From: Oceaniglobus indicus
GTDB lineage: Bacteria > Pseudomonadota > Alphaproteobacteria > Rhodobacterales > Rhodobacteraceae
Length of the DNA stretch: 64,000 bases
Direction: 5' to 3'
Assembly: GCF_002751875.1 (NCBI RefSeq)
Contig: NZ_NMZM01000003.1
Location: 62,001-126,000, forward strand
Below are positions 19,832 to 28,864 of the stretch, piece after piece. Both the position numbers and the translations under genes were made by a program. Position 1 is the first letter of the stretch; each line of letters opens with the position of its first letter. Below the pieces are notes generated by a model. The model was given only the letters and a program-made list of their open reading frames with translations, ran no database searches and was not told the DNA's origin.

Positions 19832-20521
19832 TCAGGGCACCTGGCCGGTGCTGATCTCTTCCCACGCGCGATTGATGGCGATCAGCCGCTTTTCGGCCAG
19901 GCGCACGGCTTCCTCGGGGACACCGCGGGCAATCATCCGGTCGGGATGGCTGTCGCGCACCAGGGCCCGCCAGCGCGCCTTGATCCGCTCCAGCGGCATG
20001 TCGGGTGTCGCCCCCAGCAGGTCATAGGGATCGGGCCGCGCGCCCGGCACGAACCGCGCGCGCAGGGCGCGGAACTGCGGTTCGGGCAGACCGAAGATGC
20101 GCGCGACACGGTGCAGGAAATCATCCTCGGCCGGGTGGTAATCGCCATCGGCCATGGCGATGTGGAACAGCCCCTCGACCAGGTCCGACAGCACGGCGTG
20201 TCCGTCGCGCCCGGCGAACATGCGGGCGATCCGACGCGCGTAATCCTCGAATCCCGCAACATCGGTGCGGGCCAGGTTGAACAGCCGGGCGGCGTTTTCC
20301 TCTTCGTCGGGCGCGATGAAGAACACTTCGCGGAAGGCCGTCACCTCGTTCTTCGTCACCTTGCCGTCGGCCTTGGCCATCTTGGCCCCCAGCGCGATCA
20401 CGGCGATGGTGAACGCGACCGAGCGTTCGGGCGGCGTGCGCAGCCGGTCGAAGACCGCGCTCAGGCCTTCTCCTCCGGCCAGGGCAGACAGGGCGTCGGC
20501 GATGCGGGTCCAGATCGACAT
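19832..20521 (-). CDS. TerB-like / J-domain co-chaperone (DjlA-like)
   Basis: 229 residues from MSIWTRIADALSALAGGEG (ATG 20521; the upstream extension of the frame has no family resemblance). The N-terminal two thirds is a TerB-like helical domain (AFTIAVIALGAKMAKADGK, VTKNEVTAFREVFFIAPDE, LFHIAMADGDYHPAEDDFL). The C-terminal ~65 residues are a J domain with the HPD tripeptide (VRDSHPDRMIARGVPEEAV), which would stimulate the ATPase of DnaK. Unlike E. coli DjlA there is no N-terminal membrane helix. It abuts the EEP gene that follows. Confidence 0.87.
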   Translation of the reverse strand: MSIWTRIADALSALAGGEGLSAVFDRLRTPPERSVAFTIAVIALGAKMAKADGKVTKNEVTAFREVFFIAPDEEENAARLFNLARTDVAGFEDYARRIARMFAGRDGHAVLSDLVEGLFHIAMADGDYHPAEDDFLHRVARIFGLPEPQFRALRARFVPGARPDPYDLLGATPDMPLERIKARWRALVRDSHPDRMIARGVPEEAVRLAEKRLIAINRAWEEISTGQVP

Positions 20522-20650
20522 GGGCGACACCCTAGCCCGGCAGTCGGGCGGTGTCAGGATGCATTGCACCGGCCACCGTCCATTTCACACCGAGGCAGCG
20601 GCGGTGCCCTGGGGTCAGCAGCATGATCGGGAGGATCATCCGTTGCGCGA

Positions 20651-21307
20651 TCATCTCGAGGTGGCGATCGCCGCGGGGTCGGAGCCTCCGGCGGGAGTAT
20701 TTCGGTCAGTAAGGAGCACACGCCCCTTCGGCGTCTCGAACACCGCTTCCAACGCCGGGGGACCTTCGACCATCTCGGTGCGGCCGATGGCGCCGTAGGC
20801 CCGACTTATCCGTGCGACATCGGGGTGGCACACACGCAGGCTTGTCAGCCGGCAGCCGCTGTCGGGCAGCCGGCCTGCCGGGTGGCCGCCGTCCTGCCAT
20901 TCGATCAGCGCGGGCGCGATCCCGTCCAGCGGCAGCACACCCGTTTCCGGCACCGCCATGCGCCAGCGCAGATCGCCGCGCTGCAGCTCGATGATGGATC
21001 CGGTGCCGTCGGGGGCCTGTTCCAGGGCCGACGGCAGATCGCCGCACCGCAAGATCCAGTTGGTCAGGCGCGGCGCGCCGGTGAACCGGTCCAGATCGAA
21101 CCAGCGGGGGCGGCCGGGGGCGCGGCCTTCGGGGTTTACCGCGATCACCTCGAGATACAGATCCGGGCCCAGCGACAGCAGCCGGTTGTGCGTGCCCAAT
21201 GCGTCATGCACGCCGCCGGGGGCGAGGGTCACGCCGAACAGATTTTCGACATAGGCGGCGCCGTCGGCCAGCGTGGCCGCCGAGATCGCGAGATGATCCA
21301 GTTCCAT
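20651..21307 (-). CDS. VOC (glyoxalase-like) domain protein
   Basis: 218 residues from MELDHLAISAATLADGAAYV (ATG 21307 with AAGGA upstream). The N-terminal half matches the VOC-fold glyoxalase-like type (HLAISAATLADGAAYVENLF, HNRLLSLGPDLYLEVIAVN). The second half supplies the paired module. No function can be assigned beyond a probable metal-dependent or binding role. Its last ~20 codons (LLTDRNTPAGGSDPAAIATS) are encoded by a copy of the GGAGTATTT extragenic repeat, so the original C-terminus has been extended or replaced by repeat sequence. Confidence 0.82.
   Translation of the reverse strand: MELDHLAISAATLADGAAYVENLFGVTLAPGGVHDALGTHNRLLSLGPDLYLEVIAVNPEGRAPGRPRWFDLDRFTGAPRLTNWILRCGDLPSALEQAPDGTGSIIELQRGDLRWRMAVPETGVLPLDGIAPALIEWQDGGHPAGRLPDSGCRLTSLRVCHPDVARISRAYGAIGRTEMVEGPPALEAVFETPKGRVLLTDRNTPAGGSDPAAIATSR
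20684..20716 (+). repeat. GGAGTATTT-family repeat, copy B, inside the VOC gene 3' end
   Basis: Identical to copies A and C over GCCTCCGGCGGGAGTATTT and to copy C over the next GGTCA. On the minus strand it is translated as part of TDRNTPAGGS in the VOC protein. Confidence 0.7.
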
Positions 21308-21318
21308 GTGATGTTCCT

Positions 21319-21805
21319 TCAGGCAATCCATCGTCCCAGCGCGAAGATTACCGCGCCGGCGGTCGGCCCGAATGTCGCCGCAAACCCGAAGACCCGCAAG
21401 GCCGGTGCGCGCCGATACCCGATCCAGAACGCCAACCGCACCGGCCCGAAACCGATGCCCAGCACCACCCCCGGCCCATTGCCCAACAGCAGTAGGCGGA
21501 CGGCGGCCAGAGGCAGAGTGCCAGCACGATGTGCGCAATCGTATCGGCCAGCACCCGCTGATCGGCATCGGACGCCACGCCGTCAACGAGGTGATCATCG
21601 AAAGGCCGGGGGCAGACCCGTCAGCCCACCATCATGAGCGGCATCAGACCGGGGCCGGGGAAGGCGAACGCCATCAGCGCGAACACCGGCACGTCGACCA
21701 CGGCCCCGACCCGCAAAAACCCGAGGGCTGGCATTCCGCTTGCCATCCGCGTTCGCGTCGTCAGGCCGCCCCTGCCATGCGCAAAGAGGTGGCGCGGGCA
21801 AACAT
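21319..21805 (-). pseudogene. Decayed small membrane-protein gene
   Basis: Right after the mutase gene an ATG at 21805 begins MFARATSLRMAGAA and stops. Protein-like membrane sequence then continues in other frames: LRVGAVVDVPVFALMAFAF and PGPGLMPLMMVG, then HLVDGVASDADQRVLADTIA and HIVLALCLW, then LLLLGNGPGVVLGIGFGPVR, RVFGFAATFGPTAGAVIFAL and GRWIA with a stop at 21319. Each piece reads like a real membrane segment, yet at least three frame breaks separate them. A once ~150-residue membrane protein destroyed by small indels fits best. I could not name the family. Confidence 0.45.
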
Positions 21806-21820
21806 GGCCCCTGCGCCAGC

Positions 21821-23941
21821 TCAGCCGCGCGCGGCGCGGATCAACTGCAGGATATCCCGGGCCGCCGCCGGGATGTTCGTGCCCGGCCCGAAGATCGCCT
21901 TGACGCCCGCGTCGCGCAGGAAGGCATAATCCTGCTGCGGGATCACGCCGCCACAGATCACCAGGATATCGTCGGCGCCCGCCGCCTTCAGCGCCGCGAT
22001 CAGTTTGGGGGCAAGGGTGCGGTGACCGGCGGCCTGCGACGAGATGCCGATGACATGCACGTCGTTGTCGATCGCGTCCTGCGCCGCCTCTTCGGGGGTC
22101 TGGAACAGGGGGCCGACATCGACGTCGAAGCCGATATCGGCAAAGGCGGTGGCGATCACCTTGGCGCCGCGATCGTGCCCGTCCTGACCCATCTTGACCA
22201 CCAGCATCCGGGGGCGGCGGCCTTCCTCATCGGCGAAATCCTCGACGTCCTTCTGGATCGCGGCAAAGCCGGCGTCGCCGTCGTAGGCGGCACCGTAGAC
22301 GCCGGCCAATGTGCGGACCTCGGCGCGGTGGCGGCCAAAGGCGTTTTCCATGGCCTTGCTGATCTCGCCCACCGTGGCGCGGGCGCGTGCGGCATCGACA
22401 GCCAGTGCCAAGAGGTTGCCGGTGCCGTCCCAGGCGCCGTTTTCCAGCACCTGCAACGCCGCAGTGCAGGCATCGCCGTCACGGCGTGCGCGGATCTTTT
22501 CCAGCCGCGCGATCTGCGAGGTGCGCACGCCCGCGTTGTCGATCGAGCGGATGTCCAGGTCGTCTTCCTTTTCCAGCCGGAAGCGGTTGACCCCCACGAT
22601 CACCTCGTCGCCGCGATCGATGCGCGCCTGTTTCTTCGCCGCCGCCTCTTCGATCCTGAGTTTCGGCATGCCGGACGCCACCGCCTTGGTCATGCCGCCC
22701 AGATCGTCCACCTCGGCGATCAGTTTCTCGGCCTCGGCGATCAGGTCGGCGGTCAGCTTTTCGACGTAATACGACCCGGCCAGCGGATCGACAACGTTGG
22801 TGACGCCGGTTTCGTGCTGCAATATCAACTGGGTATTGCGCGCGATACGGGCCGAGAAATCGGTGGGCAGGGCGATCGCCTCGTCGAAGGAATTGGTGTG
22901 CAGCGACTGGGTGCCGCCCAGCACCGCGCTCATCGCCTCGTACGCCGTGCGCACGATGTTGTTGTAGGGATCCTGTTCGGCCAGCGACACGCCCGAAGTC
23001 TGGCAATGGGTGCGCAACACCGACGATCCGGGCTTTTTCGGCGCGAAATCCTGCATGATCTTGTGCCACAGGAACCGGGCCGCGCGCAGTTTTGCCGCCT
23101 CCATGAAGAAGTTCATGCCGATCGCGAAGAAGAACGACAGGCGGCCGGCGAAGGCGTCCACGTCCATGCCGCGCGCCACGGCGGTGCGCACGTATTCCTT
23201 GCCGTCCGCCAGGGTGAAGGCCAGCTCCTGCACCAGGTTCGCGCCGGCCTCCTGCATGTGATAGCCGCTGATGGAGATCGAGTTGAAGCGCGGCATTTCG
23301 GCGGCGGTGTATTCGATGATATCCGCAACGATCCGCATCGATGGTTCCGGCGGATAGATATAGGTGTTGCGGACCATGAATTCCTTGAGGATGTCGTTCT
23401 GGATCGTGCCCGACAGCTGGGCGCGGTCCACGCCCTGTTCCTCGCCGGCGACGATGAAGGATGCCAGAACCGGGATCACCGCGCCGTTCATGGTCATGCT
23501 GACCGAAACCTGGTCCAGCGGGATACCGTCGAACAGGATCTTCATGTCCTCGACGGAATCGATGGCGACGCCGGCCTTGCCCACGTCGCCCTCGACTCGC
23601 TCATGATCGCTGTCATAACCCCGGTGGGTTGCCAGATCGAAGGCGACCGAGACGCCCTGCTGCCCGGCCGCCAATGCGCGACGATAGAAGGCATTGCTTT
23701 CCTCGGCGGTGGAAAAGCCGGCATACTGGCGGATGGTCCAGGGGCGTCCGGCATACATCGTCGCCTTGGGGCCGCGGGTATAGGGCGGCTGGCCCGGCAT
23801 CGTGCCCATGTGGGGCAGGTTTTCGGTGTCGGTGGCATCATGCACCGGGGCGATGGCGATGCCTTCGGCGGTGTGCCAGGTCAGATCATCCAGCGGCTTG
23901 CCCTTCAGTTCACGTTCGGCGGTGGCTTTCCAATCGCTCAT
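21821..23941 (-). CDS. scpA: Methylmalonyl-CoA mutase
   Basis: Adenosylcobalamin-dependent isomerisation of methylmalonyl-CoA to succinyl-CoA, the last step of propionyl-CoA assimilation. At 706 residues it is a full-length single-chain mutase. The CoA- and substrate-binding barrel has [60 protein letters not shown] and [14 protein letters not shown]. The C-terminal B12 domain has the DxHxxG signature ([20 protein letters not shown]) and GLF-type loops ([20 protein letters not shown]). It belongs with pccA and pccB, which lie a few kb away on the same strand. Confidence 0.96.
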   Translation of the reverse strand: MSDWKATAERELKGKPLDDLTWHTAEGIAIAPVHDATDTENLPHMGTMPGQPPYTRGPKATMYAGRPWTIRQYAGFSTAEESNAFYRRALAAGQQGVSVAFDLATHRGYDSDHERVEGDVGKAGVAIDSVEDMKILFDGIPLDQVSVSMTMNGAVIPVLASFIVAGEEQGVDRAQLSGTIQNDILKEFMVRNTYIYPPEPSMRIVADIIEYTAAEMPRFNSISISGYHMQEAGANLVQELAFTLADGKEYVRTAVARGMDVDAFAGRLSFFFAIGMNFFMEAAKLRAARFLWHKIMQDFAPKKPGSSVLRTHCQTSGVSLAEQDPYNNIVRTAYEAMSAVLGGTQSLHTNSFDEAIALPTDFSARIARNTQLILQHETGVTNVVDPLAGSYYVEKLTADLIAEAEKLIAEVDDLGGMTKAVASGMPKLRIEEAAAKKQARIDRGDEVIVGVNRFRLEKEDDLDIRSIDNAGVRTSQIARLEKIRARRDGDACTAALQVLENGAWDGTGNLLALAVDAARARATVGEISKAMENAFGRHRAEVRTLAGVYGAAYDGDAGFAAIQKDVEDFADEEGRRPRMLVVKMGQDGHDRGAKVIATAFADIGFDVDVGPLFQTPEEAAQDAIDNDVHVIGISSQAAGHRTLAPKLIAALKAAGADDILVICGGVIPQQDYAFLRDAGVKAIFGPGTNIPAAARDILQLIRAARG

Positions 23942-24058
23942 GCGGTGTCCTTTCGGGAAACGGGGATGGGGCGGGGGCCGGATGTCGCACCCGGATGGCC
24001 CGCTGCCACTGTGTTTTCGCGTCTGCGCGCCCTATATTGTGACAGAAGAGGAGAGCCC

Positions 24059-24577
24059 ATGCGAACACCATCCAGACCCGTCACCGGTAACATTCTTGCC
24101 GTTCTGACGGTCGCCCTGTTGGCGGTGCCGGGTGCCGCGCAGCAAACCGTCATCCCGATCGCCGAGGAACAGGCCGTGGCAAACACCCCGTTGGAGCGTT
24201 GGCGTGATGATCCCACGATCATCCTCGACGGGGCCGAGGTGGATCTGGAGGATTTTCGCTGGGTGGCGCGACCGGTGATCGTCTTTGCCAATTCGCCCGA
24301 GGATCCGGCCTTTCGCGACCAGATGAACCTGCTTCTGGCGCGCCCCGATGCGTTGGCCAACCGTGACGTGGTGCTGATCACCGATACCGATCCATCGGAT
24401 CCGTCGGCGGTGCGTCGCAAGTTGCGGCCGCGTGCGTTCATGCTGGCGCTGATCGGCAAGGATGGGCAGATCAAGCTGCGCAAGCCCCTGCCCTGGGATG
24501 TGCGCGAGCTGACCCGTTCGATCGACAAGATGCCGATGCGCCAGCGCGAGATGAACGAACGCCCGCTGGGCGACTGA
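24059..24577 (+). CDS. DUF4174 secreted protein
   Basis: 172 residues from the ATG at 24059. A signal peptide is evident (NILAVLTVALLAVPGAAQQ), so it is exported. The mature part matches the DUF4174 pattern: LEDFRWVARPVIVFANSPED, DPAFRDQMNLLLARPDALAN, RDVVLITDTDPSDPSAVRRK and FMLALIGKDGQIKLRKPLPW. The fold is probably thioredoxin-like but lacks a CxxC pair, so no redox chemistry is predicted. It is transcribed divergently from the mutase gene and convergently with pccA. The biological role is unknown. Confidence 0.87.
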   Translation: MRTPSRPVTGNILAVLTVALLAVPGAAQQTVIPIAEEQAVANTPLERWRDDPTIILDGAEVDLEDFRWVARPVIVFANSPEDPAFRDQMNLLLARPDALANRDVVLITDTDPSDPSAVRRKLRPRAFMLALIGKDGQIKLRKPLPWDVRELTRSIDKMPMRQREMNERPLGD

Positions 24578-24653
24578 GCGATCCCGCGCCCGCCCGCTCC
24601 GCGCCGGCGGGTCGTGCCGCCGCCCTTCGGTCTATGTGCGCACGGCATCGGCG

Positions 24654-26654
24654 TCATTCGAACTCCATGATGACGGCGTCCACGGCCAGGTTGTCGCCCT
24701 CGGCAGCGTTCACCTTGGTCACGACGCCCTGTTTTTCGGCGCGCAGGATGTTTTCCATCTTCATCGCCTCGACCGTGCACAGTGCCTGGCCCTGCTGCAC
24801 CGTATCGCCTTCCGCCACGTCGATCCTGACCACCCGGCCGGGCATCGGGCACAACAGCATCTTTGATGTATCGGCCCCCTTCTTCTCGGGCATCAGGGCG
24901 GCCAGTTCGGCCTGTCGCGGCGACATGACCCGCACATCCAGATCGGCGCCCCGGGTGCGCAGGCGGAAGCCATGGGTGATCTTGGCGACCTTCAGGATCA
25001 GCGGCGCGCCGTCGATGTCCAGCCGCGCGAGGGTCTGCCCCGGCGTCCAGTCCGACGCGACCCGCAGGACGGCGCCGTCGTCGAAGCGCACGTCGGCGCC
25101 GTTGCGGTCCGCCGCGATCCGCACGGCGAAGTCCTGTCCCTGAAGGCGGACCACCCAATCGTCGCCGACCTTGCGTTCGTGGTTGTCCATCCGGCCCGAC
25201 ACGCGGGTGCGCCGAATTTCGGCCACGCGATACATCGCCGCCGCGGCGGCCGCCACCCGGCGCAGGGCCGCATCGTCCAGCGTCACGCCCTCGAACCCGT
25301 CGGGATATTCCTCGGCGATGAAGGCGGTCGTCGCCTCGCCGGCAATGAACTTGGGGTGATCCATGACGGCCGACAGGAACGGCAGGTTGTGGCCGATCCC
25401 CTCAACCTCGAAACTGTCCAGTGCGACCCGCATCGCCTCGATGGCCGCGGCGCGGTTCGGCGCCCAGGTGCACAGCTTGGCGATCATCGGGTCATAGAAC
25501 ATCGAAATCTCGCCGCCCTCGAAAACACCGGTGTCGTTGCGCACCGCGTGATCGGCCCCGGCCACCTCGGCGGGCGGGCGATATCGGGTCAGCCGCCCGG
25601 TGGACGGCAGGAACCCGCGATAGGGGTCTTCGGCATACAGCCGCGATTCGATGGCCCAGCCGTTCAGCGCGATATCATCCTGCGCCATCGACAGCGCCTC
25701 GCCGTTCGCGACGCGGATCATCTGTTCGACCAGATCGATCCCGGTGATCAGTTCGGTCACCGGATGTTCGACCTGCAGGCGCGTGTTCATTTCCAGGAAA
25801 TAGAAGTTGCGATCCCCGTCGACGATGAATTCCACCGTCCCGGCGCTGGTGTATCCCACGGCGGCAGCCAGCGCGCAGGCCTGTTCGCCCATGGCGCGGC
25901 GCGTGTCGGCATCCAGGAACGGCGACGGCGCCTCTTCGATGACCTTCTGGTTGCGCCGCTGGATCGAACATTCACGCTCGTTCAGATACAGGGTGTTGCC
26001 GTGGCTGTCGGCCAGCACCTGGATTTCGATATGCCGCGGCTGGGTCACGAACTTCTCGATGAAGATCCGGTCGTCACCGAAACTGTTCGCGGCCTCGTTC
26101 TTGGAACTCTGGAAGCCCTCCCGCACCTCGCCTTCCTCCCAGGCGATGCGCATCCCCTTGCCGCCGCCTCCGGCCGAGGCCTTGATCATCACCGGATACC
26201 CGATTTCGCCCGAGATCTTCACCGCCTCGTCGCCGTCCGCGATCAGACCCATGTATCCCGGAACCGTGGACACGCCCGCCTCGGCGGCGATCTTCTTGGA
26301 CGTGATCTTGTCGCCCATCTTTTCGATCGCGCCTTTGGGCGGGCCGATGAAGGCAACCCCGATATCGGCCAGCGCCTCGGCGAACTTGCTGTTTTCAGAA
26401 AGGAAACCGTACCCCGGATGCACCGCGTCGGCGCCCGATTCGCGCACTGCCTCGATCACCCGGTCAATCACGATATAGGATTGGTTGGCGGGCGCCGGGC
26501 CGATATGCACCGCCTCGTCCGCCATGCGCACGTGCAACGCGCCGCGGTCGGCATCCGAATAGATCGCCACCGTGGCAATGCCCATGCGGCGCGCGGTCTT
26601 GATGACGCGGCAGGCGATCTCACCCCGGTTGGCGATCAGGATCTTCTTGAACAT
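24654..26654 (-). CDS. pccA: Propionyl-CoA carboxylase alpha subunit (biotin carboxylase + BCCP)
   Basis: Carboxylates biotin with ATP and bicarbonate and carries the carboxyl group to the beta subunit. The 666-residue protein has a biotin carboxylase part (MFKKILIANRGEIACRVIKT, GYGFLSENSKFAEAL, KASAGGGGKGMRIAWEEGE, FLEMNTRLQVEHPVTELITG). A linking BT domain follows, then a C-terminal biotinyl domain with the EAMKM motif (CTVEAMKMENILRAEKQG), whose Lys is the biotinylation site. With pccB and the mutase it converts propionyl-CoA to succinyl-CoA. Confidence 0.96.
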   Translation of the reverse strand: MFKKILIANRGEIACRVIKTARRMGIATVAIYSDADRGALHVRMADEAVHIGPAPANQSYIVIDRVIEAVRESGADAVHPGYGFLSENSKFAEALADIGVAFIGPPKGAIEKMGDKITSKKIAAEAGVSTVPGYMGLIADGDEAVKISGEIGYPVMIKASAGGGGKGMRIAWEEGEVREGFQSSKNEAANSFGDDRIFIEKFVTQPRHIEIQVLADSHGNTLYLNERECSIQRRNQKVIEEAPSPFLDADTRRAMGEQACALAAAVGYTSAGTVEFIVDGDRNFYFLEMNTRLQVEHPVTELITGIDLVEQMIRVANGEALSMAQDDIALNGWAIESRLYAEDPYRGFLPSTGRLTRYRPPAEVAGADHAVRNDTGVFEGGEISMFYDPMIAKLCTWAPNRAAAIEAMRVALDSFEVEGIGHNLPFLSAVMDHPKFIAGEATTAFIAEEYPDGFEGVTLDDAALRRVAAAAAAMYRVAEIRRTRVSGRMDNHERKVGDDWVVRLQGQDFAVRIAADRNGADVRFDDGAVLRVASDWTPGQTLARLDIDGAPLILKVAKITHGFRLRTRGADLDVRVMSPRQAELAALMPEKKGADTSKMLLCPMPGRVVRIDVAEGDTVQQGQALCTVEAMKMENILRAEKQGVVTKVNAAEGDNLAVDAVIMEFE

Positions 26655-26762
26655 CGGACGGTCCCTTTCTGTGGGCGCAAACGCAAAACGCCATCCGGGC
26701 GCGGTGCACGGATGGCGTCAGGTGTCATCGTAACATGGCCGGGATCGGCCGGATCGGTGTGA

Positions 26763-26969
26763 TCAGCGCGGGCAAAGCTCGGGCACGACATCGTCGCACA
26801 GCGCACCGGCGGCCGCCCCGGCCGCAACGCCGGTTGCCACGTTGCCGCCCGCAATGGCGGTCGCGGCCCCCACCCCTGCGCCACCGATGGCGGCACGGTT
26901 GAGGTCCGCGTTGTTGCACGCCGCAAGTCCAAGCGTCGCTGCAATCGCGATAAGTGTGATCTTTTGCAT
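26763..26969 (-). CDS. Small glycine/alanine-rich lipoprotein
   Basis: 68 residues from MQKITLIAIAATLGLAAC, with a clear lipobox (LAAC), so it is predicted to be lipidated and membrane-anchored. The mature peptide is a Gly/Ala-rich glycine-zipper-like stretch (AAIGGAGVGAATAIAGGNVA), followed by CDDVVPELCPR with two Cys that could form a disulfide. It sits directly upstream of pccA on the same strand, 108 bases away. The role is unknown. Confidence 0.75.
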   Translation of the reverse strand: MQKITLIAIAATLGLAACNNADLNRAAIGGAGVGAATAIAGGNVATGVAAGAAAGALCDDVVPELCPR

Positions 26970-27330
26970 GTCAATCTGCCTACGTTGGGAGTTTCCGTTC
27001 CTGGAACAGGTCCTAGCCCGAACAAAGGTTCCACAACCAGAGGCAGTTGGCCATCGCCCGCGCGATTGGCAAAGGCCCGCCCACCCATCGGCGGCATCGT
27101 TCCGATCGTTCGTGAAACCACGCAAAAAGGCGGCTCGATCCGTTCAGGATCGAACCGCCAAGGGGAAGGGTAACTGGATCGACTTGCGAGGCTGCGGCGG
27201 ATGCTGAACGCTACAGCCTCGGCTTCGATACTGGCGTGGTTTGCGGACGCTGCAAACATCCCGCGGGCATCCCTTTGGCCAGCGGCCGATTTCCGCACAA
27301 AAGACGGAACCGATGGCTGAAGTTCGCCGA
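26970..27330. other. Intergenic region containing a terminator
   Basis: 361 bases without a supported gene. It contains the intrinsic terminator at 27124-27159. Nothing else was recognised; a T-loop-like GGATCGAACC in the terminator stem is not part of a tRNA. Confidence 0.5.
27124..27159 (-). terminator. Intrinsic terminator of the 27.3-27.7 kb gene
   Basis: Arms at 27129-27141 and 27147-27159 pair over 12 of 13 positions with a 5-base loop. On the minus strand the stem is followed by TTTTT, the classic Rho-independent layout, downstream of the minus-strand gene ending at 27331. Confidence 0.8.
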
Positions 27331-27678
27331 TCATTCGATGAAAATGTCAGGAAAGGACGCCTGCGCCCTGGCAAAATCGACACGCAACAGGGCTTCATAG
27401 CTTGTGGGATCGAACGGATCCTCGGCCGCCACGACCTCGCGGCCGAACAGCCACGACAATCGCCCGGCATCCAGGTTGCCGCGCTCGAACGGGTCTTCAC
27501 CGAACTGCTGGCACAGCGCCAGAAGAAACGCCTCGTCGGCGCGTTTGTCCGCCGCCCGGCGATCGGGATAACGGCGCCGCTCGACGATGGGCGTGGCGCC
27601 TTTCGGGTTGGCGCGCCGCACGGTGAACTGAAAATCGGTGCCCGGAAGGCGGCCCGGAAAGCCGCGATGCTTGATCAT
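27331..27678 (-). CDS. Conserved-looking hypothetical protein
   Basis: 115 residues, no family recognised. The first half is basic (FTVRRANPKGATPIVERRRY, PDRRAADKRADEAF) and the second half acidic (FGEDPFERGNLDAGRLSWLF, FDPTSYEALLRVDFARAQAS). No signal peptide, so cytoplasmic. Codon use is typical of the genome, it begins with ATG, and it ends just before a good terminator, which supports a real gene. It follows the 46-residue lipoprotein gene on the same strand but is separated from it by another hairpin. Confidence 0.6.
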   Translation of the reverse strand: MIKHRGFPGRLPGTDFQFTVRRANPKGATPIVERRRYPDRRAADKRADEAFLLALCQQFGEDPFERGNLDAGRLSWLFGREVVAAEDPFDPTSYEALLRVDFARAQASFPDIFIE

Positions 27679-27714
27679 GGCGCGATCCTCGGGTCGGATC
27701 GGCCAGACAGGGTC

Positions 27715-27738
27715 GGAGCGGGCCCGAAAGCCCGCTCC
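27715..27738 (-). terminator. Hairpin after the 46-residue lipoprotein gene
   Basis: Perfect 9-bp stem (GGAGCGGGC / GCCCGCTCC) with a 6-base loop, 9 bases past the stop of the gene at 27748-27888. There is no strong T-run, so it may only attenuate transcription into the next gene. Confidence 0.6.
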
Positions 27739-27747
27739 GGATAGGGC

Positions 27748-27888
27748 TTACTTGTACTTGCCGGTATAGGTCGGCTCGACCGTGAGGGGAGCAGGGTCGG
27801 CATAGACGACTTCTTCCTGCTGCTGTGCACAGGCGGACACGAGGGTGATGAGGCCGAGGGCCATGACTGCTGCGATGCTCTTGGACAT
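27748..27888 (-). CDS. 46-residue lipoprotein
   Basis: A very short gene with all the marks of expression: a TAGGAG Shine-Dalgarno eight bases before the ATG, a lipoprotein signal (MSKSIAAVMALGLITLVSAC) with lipobox VSAC, and a short mature tail (AQQQEEVVYADPAPLTVEPT then YTGKYK). A perfect hairpin follows. Such mini-lipoproteins can be entericidin-like or envelope-stress linked, but no function can be assigned here. Confidence 0.72.
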   Translation of the reverse strand: MSKSIAAVMALGLITLVSACAQQQEEVVYADPAPLTVEPTYTGKYK

Positions 27889-28098
27889 CCGTATCTCCTA
27901 CTTGATTTTCGGGCCGAGGGGCCGTTCCGGCCCGCCTGCCCTCGCTGCGAAGTTCGGGTCTCCGCATGGAAACCTGACCAGCACATAAACGATCCCGCGG
28001 AGGAATGATATGGGGAGCGATGCAAGTCGTCGCCCTGTGGCAGCCCTGCATCAGCCTGCGAAGAAAACGAAAAATGCATGCCAAACCCTTGTTTCAAA

Positions 28099-28464
28099 TC
28101 AAAAACCTTCCCAAACGCATCGGTCGCCCTCAGGTCGATAGCCCTCGAAGTATTGCGTCACCTCCGGCGTGATTTCGCCGAACACCACGGGCTGGTCGGA
28201 AACCGATATGATCACCTGCGCCGGAACCGGCCCGATCTCGCTGAGTCGCGGCAAGGCATAGGTTTCGCACAGGTGCGCCATGTCTGTCACCGCATCGTCG
28301 AAAGACACCCCCGCCGCGATACCCGGCGCCACGAACCGGAACCGATAGGTCAGCCCGATACCGGGTGCCGCGCGCAGGATGTCATGGAACACGACGGCCG
28401 TGCGCGACGGCACCGCGATCGGCTGGTCCACCGCGCCCCAAACGGGCCCGGCACAGGCCAGCAT
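28099..28464 (-). CDS. DUF6497 family protein
   Basis: Secreted-type protein of the DUF6497 family that I recall lying beside pccB in Rhodobacterales. Visible blocks: VDQPIAVPSRTAVVFHDILR, GIGLTYRFRFVAPGIAAG, MAHLCETYALPRLSEIGPVP and VIISVSDQPVVFGEITPEVT, ending in DRCVWEGF. The two Cys may form a disulfide in the periplasm. The start is uncertain. The ATG at 28464 gives 121 residues with a shortened signal (MLACAGPVWG). A longer signal would need a non-ATG start, such as CTG or ATT, overlapping the upstream gene's end. Confidence 0.72.
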   Translation of the reverse strand: MLACAGPVWGAVDQPIAVPSRTAVVFHDILRAAPGIGLTYRFRFVAPGIAAGVSFDDAVTDMAHLCETYALPRLSEIGPVPAQVIISVSDQPVVFGEITPEVTQYFEGYRPEGDRCVWEGF

Positions 28465-28481
28465 CGCAAGGGCGCCCGCGA

Positions 28482-28745
28482 TCAGGTGTTTCGCAAGGCC
28501 TCGATCAATTCGTCCTTGTTCATGTCCGACCGCCCGTCGATGTCCAGTTCCTGCGCCCGGTCGTACAGTTCGTCGCGGGTCCACTCCTCGTAGGGCGGTG
28601 CCTTGCCACCCTTCTTCGACGGATGCTGATCGTCCGCCGCTTGGGCATTGGCGATCGCCGCCGCCTTGCTCTTGCTCGCGCCATCCTCGCGCAGGGCTTC
28701 GTAGGTTTCGTCGTCCTTCACGGACGGTCCGTGATCCTTGGTCAT
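28482..28745 (-). CDS. Small DUF7218 / Rho-N-domain-like protein
   Basis: 87 residues, highly charged. The N-terminal half (DHGPSVKDDETYEALREDGA, SKSKAAAIANAQA) resembles the DUF7218 pattern. The C-terminal ~35 residues (EEWTRDELYDRAQELDIDGR, SDMNKDELIEALR) form the helix-extended-helix of a Rho-termination-factor N-terminal-like or SAP-like domain, which can bind nucleic acid. A good Shine-Dalgarno (AAAGGAGAATGCC) precedes the ATG. It is followed directly by the DUF6497 gene. Confidence 0.8.
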   Translation of the reverse strand: MTKDHGPSVKDDETYEALREDGASKSKAAAIANAQAADDQHPSKKGGKAPPYEEWTRDELYDRAQELDIDGRSDMNKDELIEALRNT

Positions 28746-28800
28746 GGCATTCTCCTTTCAGAGCGAACCGCATCGCACCGGCCCGGGTTCCCCGCCCCGC

Positions 28801-28829
28801 TTTTTCTTGCTGTAAATACTCCGCGGAGC
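28801..28829 (-). repeat. GGAGTATTT-family repeat, variant copy D
   Basis: On the minus strand it reads CTCCGCGGAGTATTTACAGC and continues AAGAAAAA. The palindromic CTCCGCGGAG replaces CTCCGGCGGGAG of the other copies. It lies between the pccB stop and the next gene start, both on the minus strand. Confidence 0.6.
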
Positions 28830-28864
28830 GCGAGGGCGCGCAGCCCTCGCATCCAACGGCGGCG

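Noticed and set aside
27142-27159. tRNA T-arm-like sequence (GGATCGAACC)
   Set aside because: No matching acceptor, D or anticodon arms; it is one arm of an intrinsic terminator.
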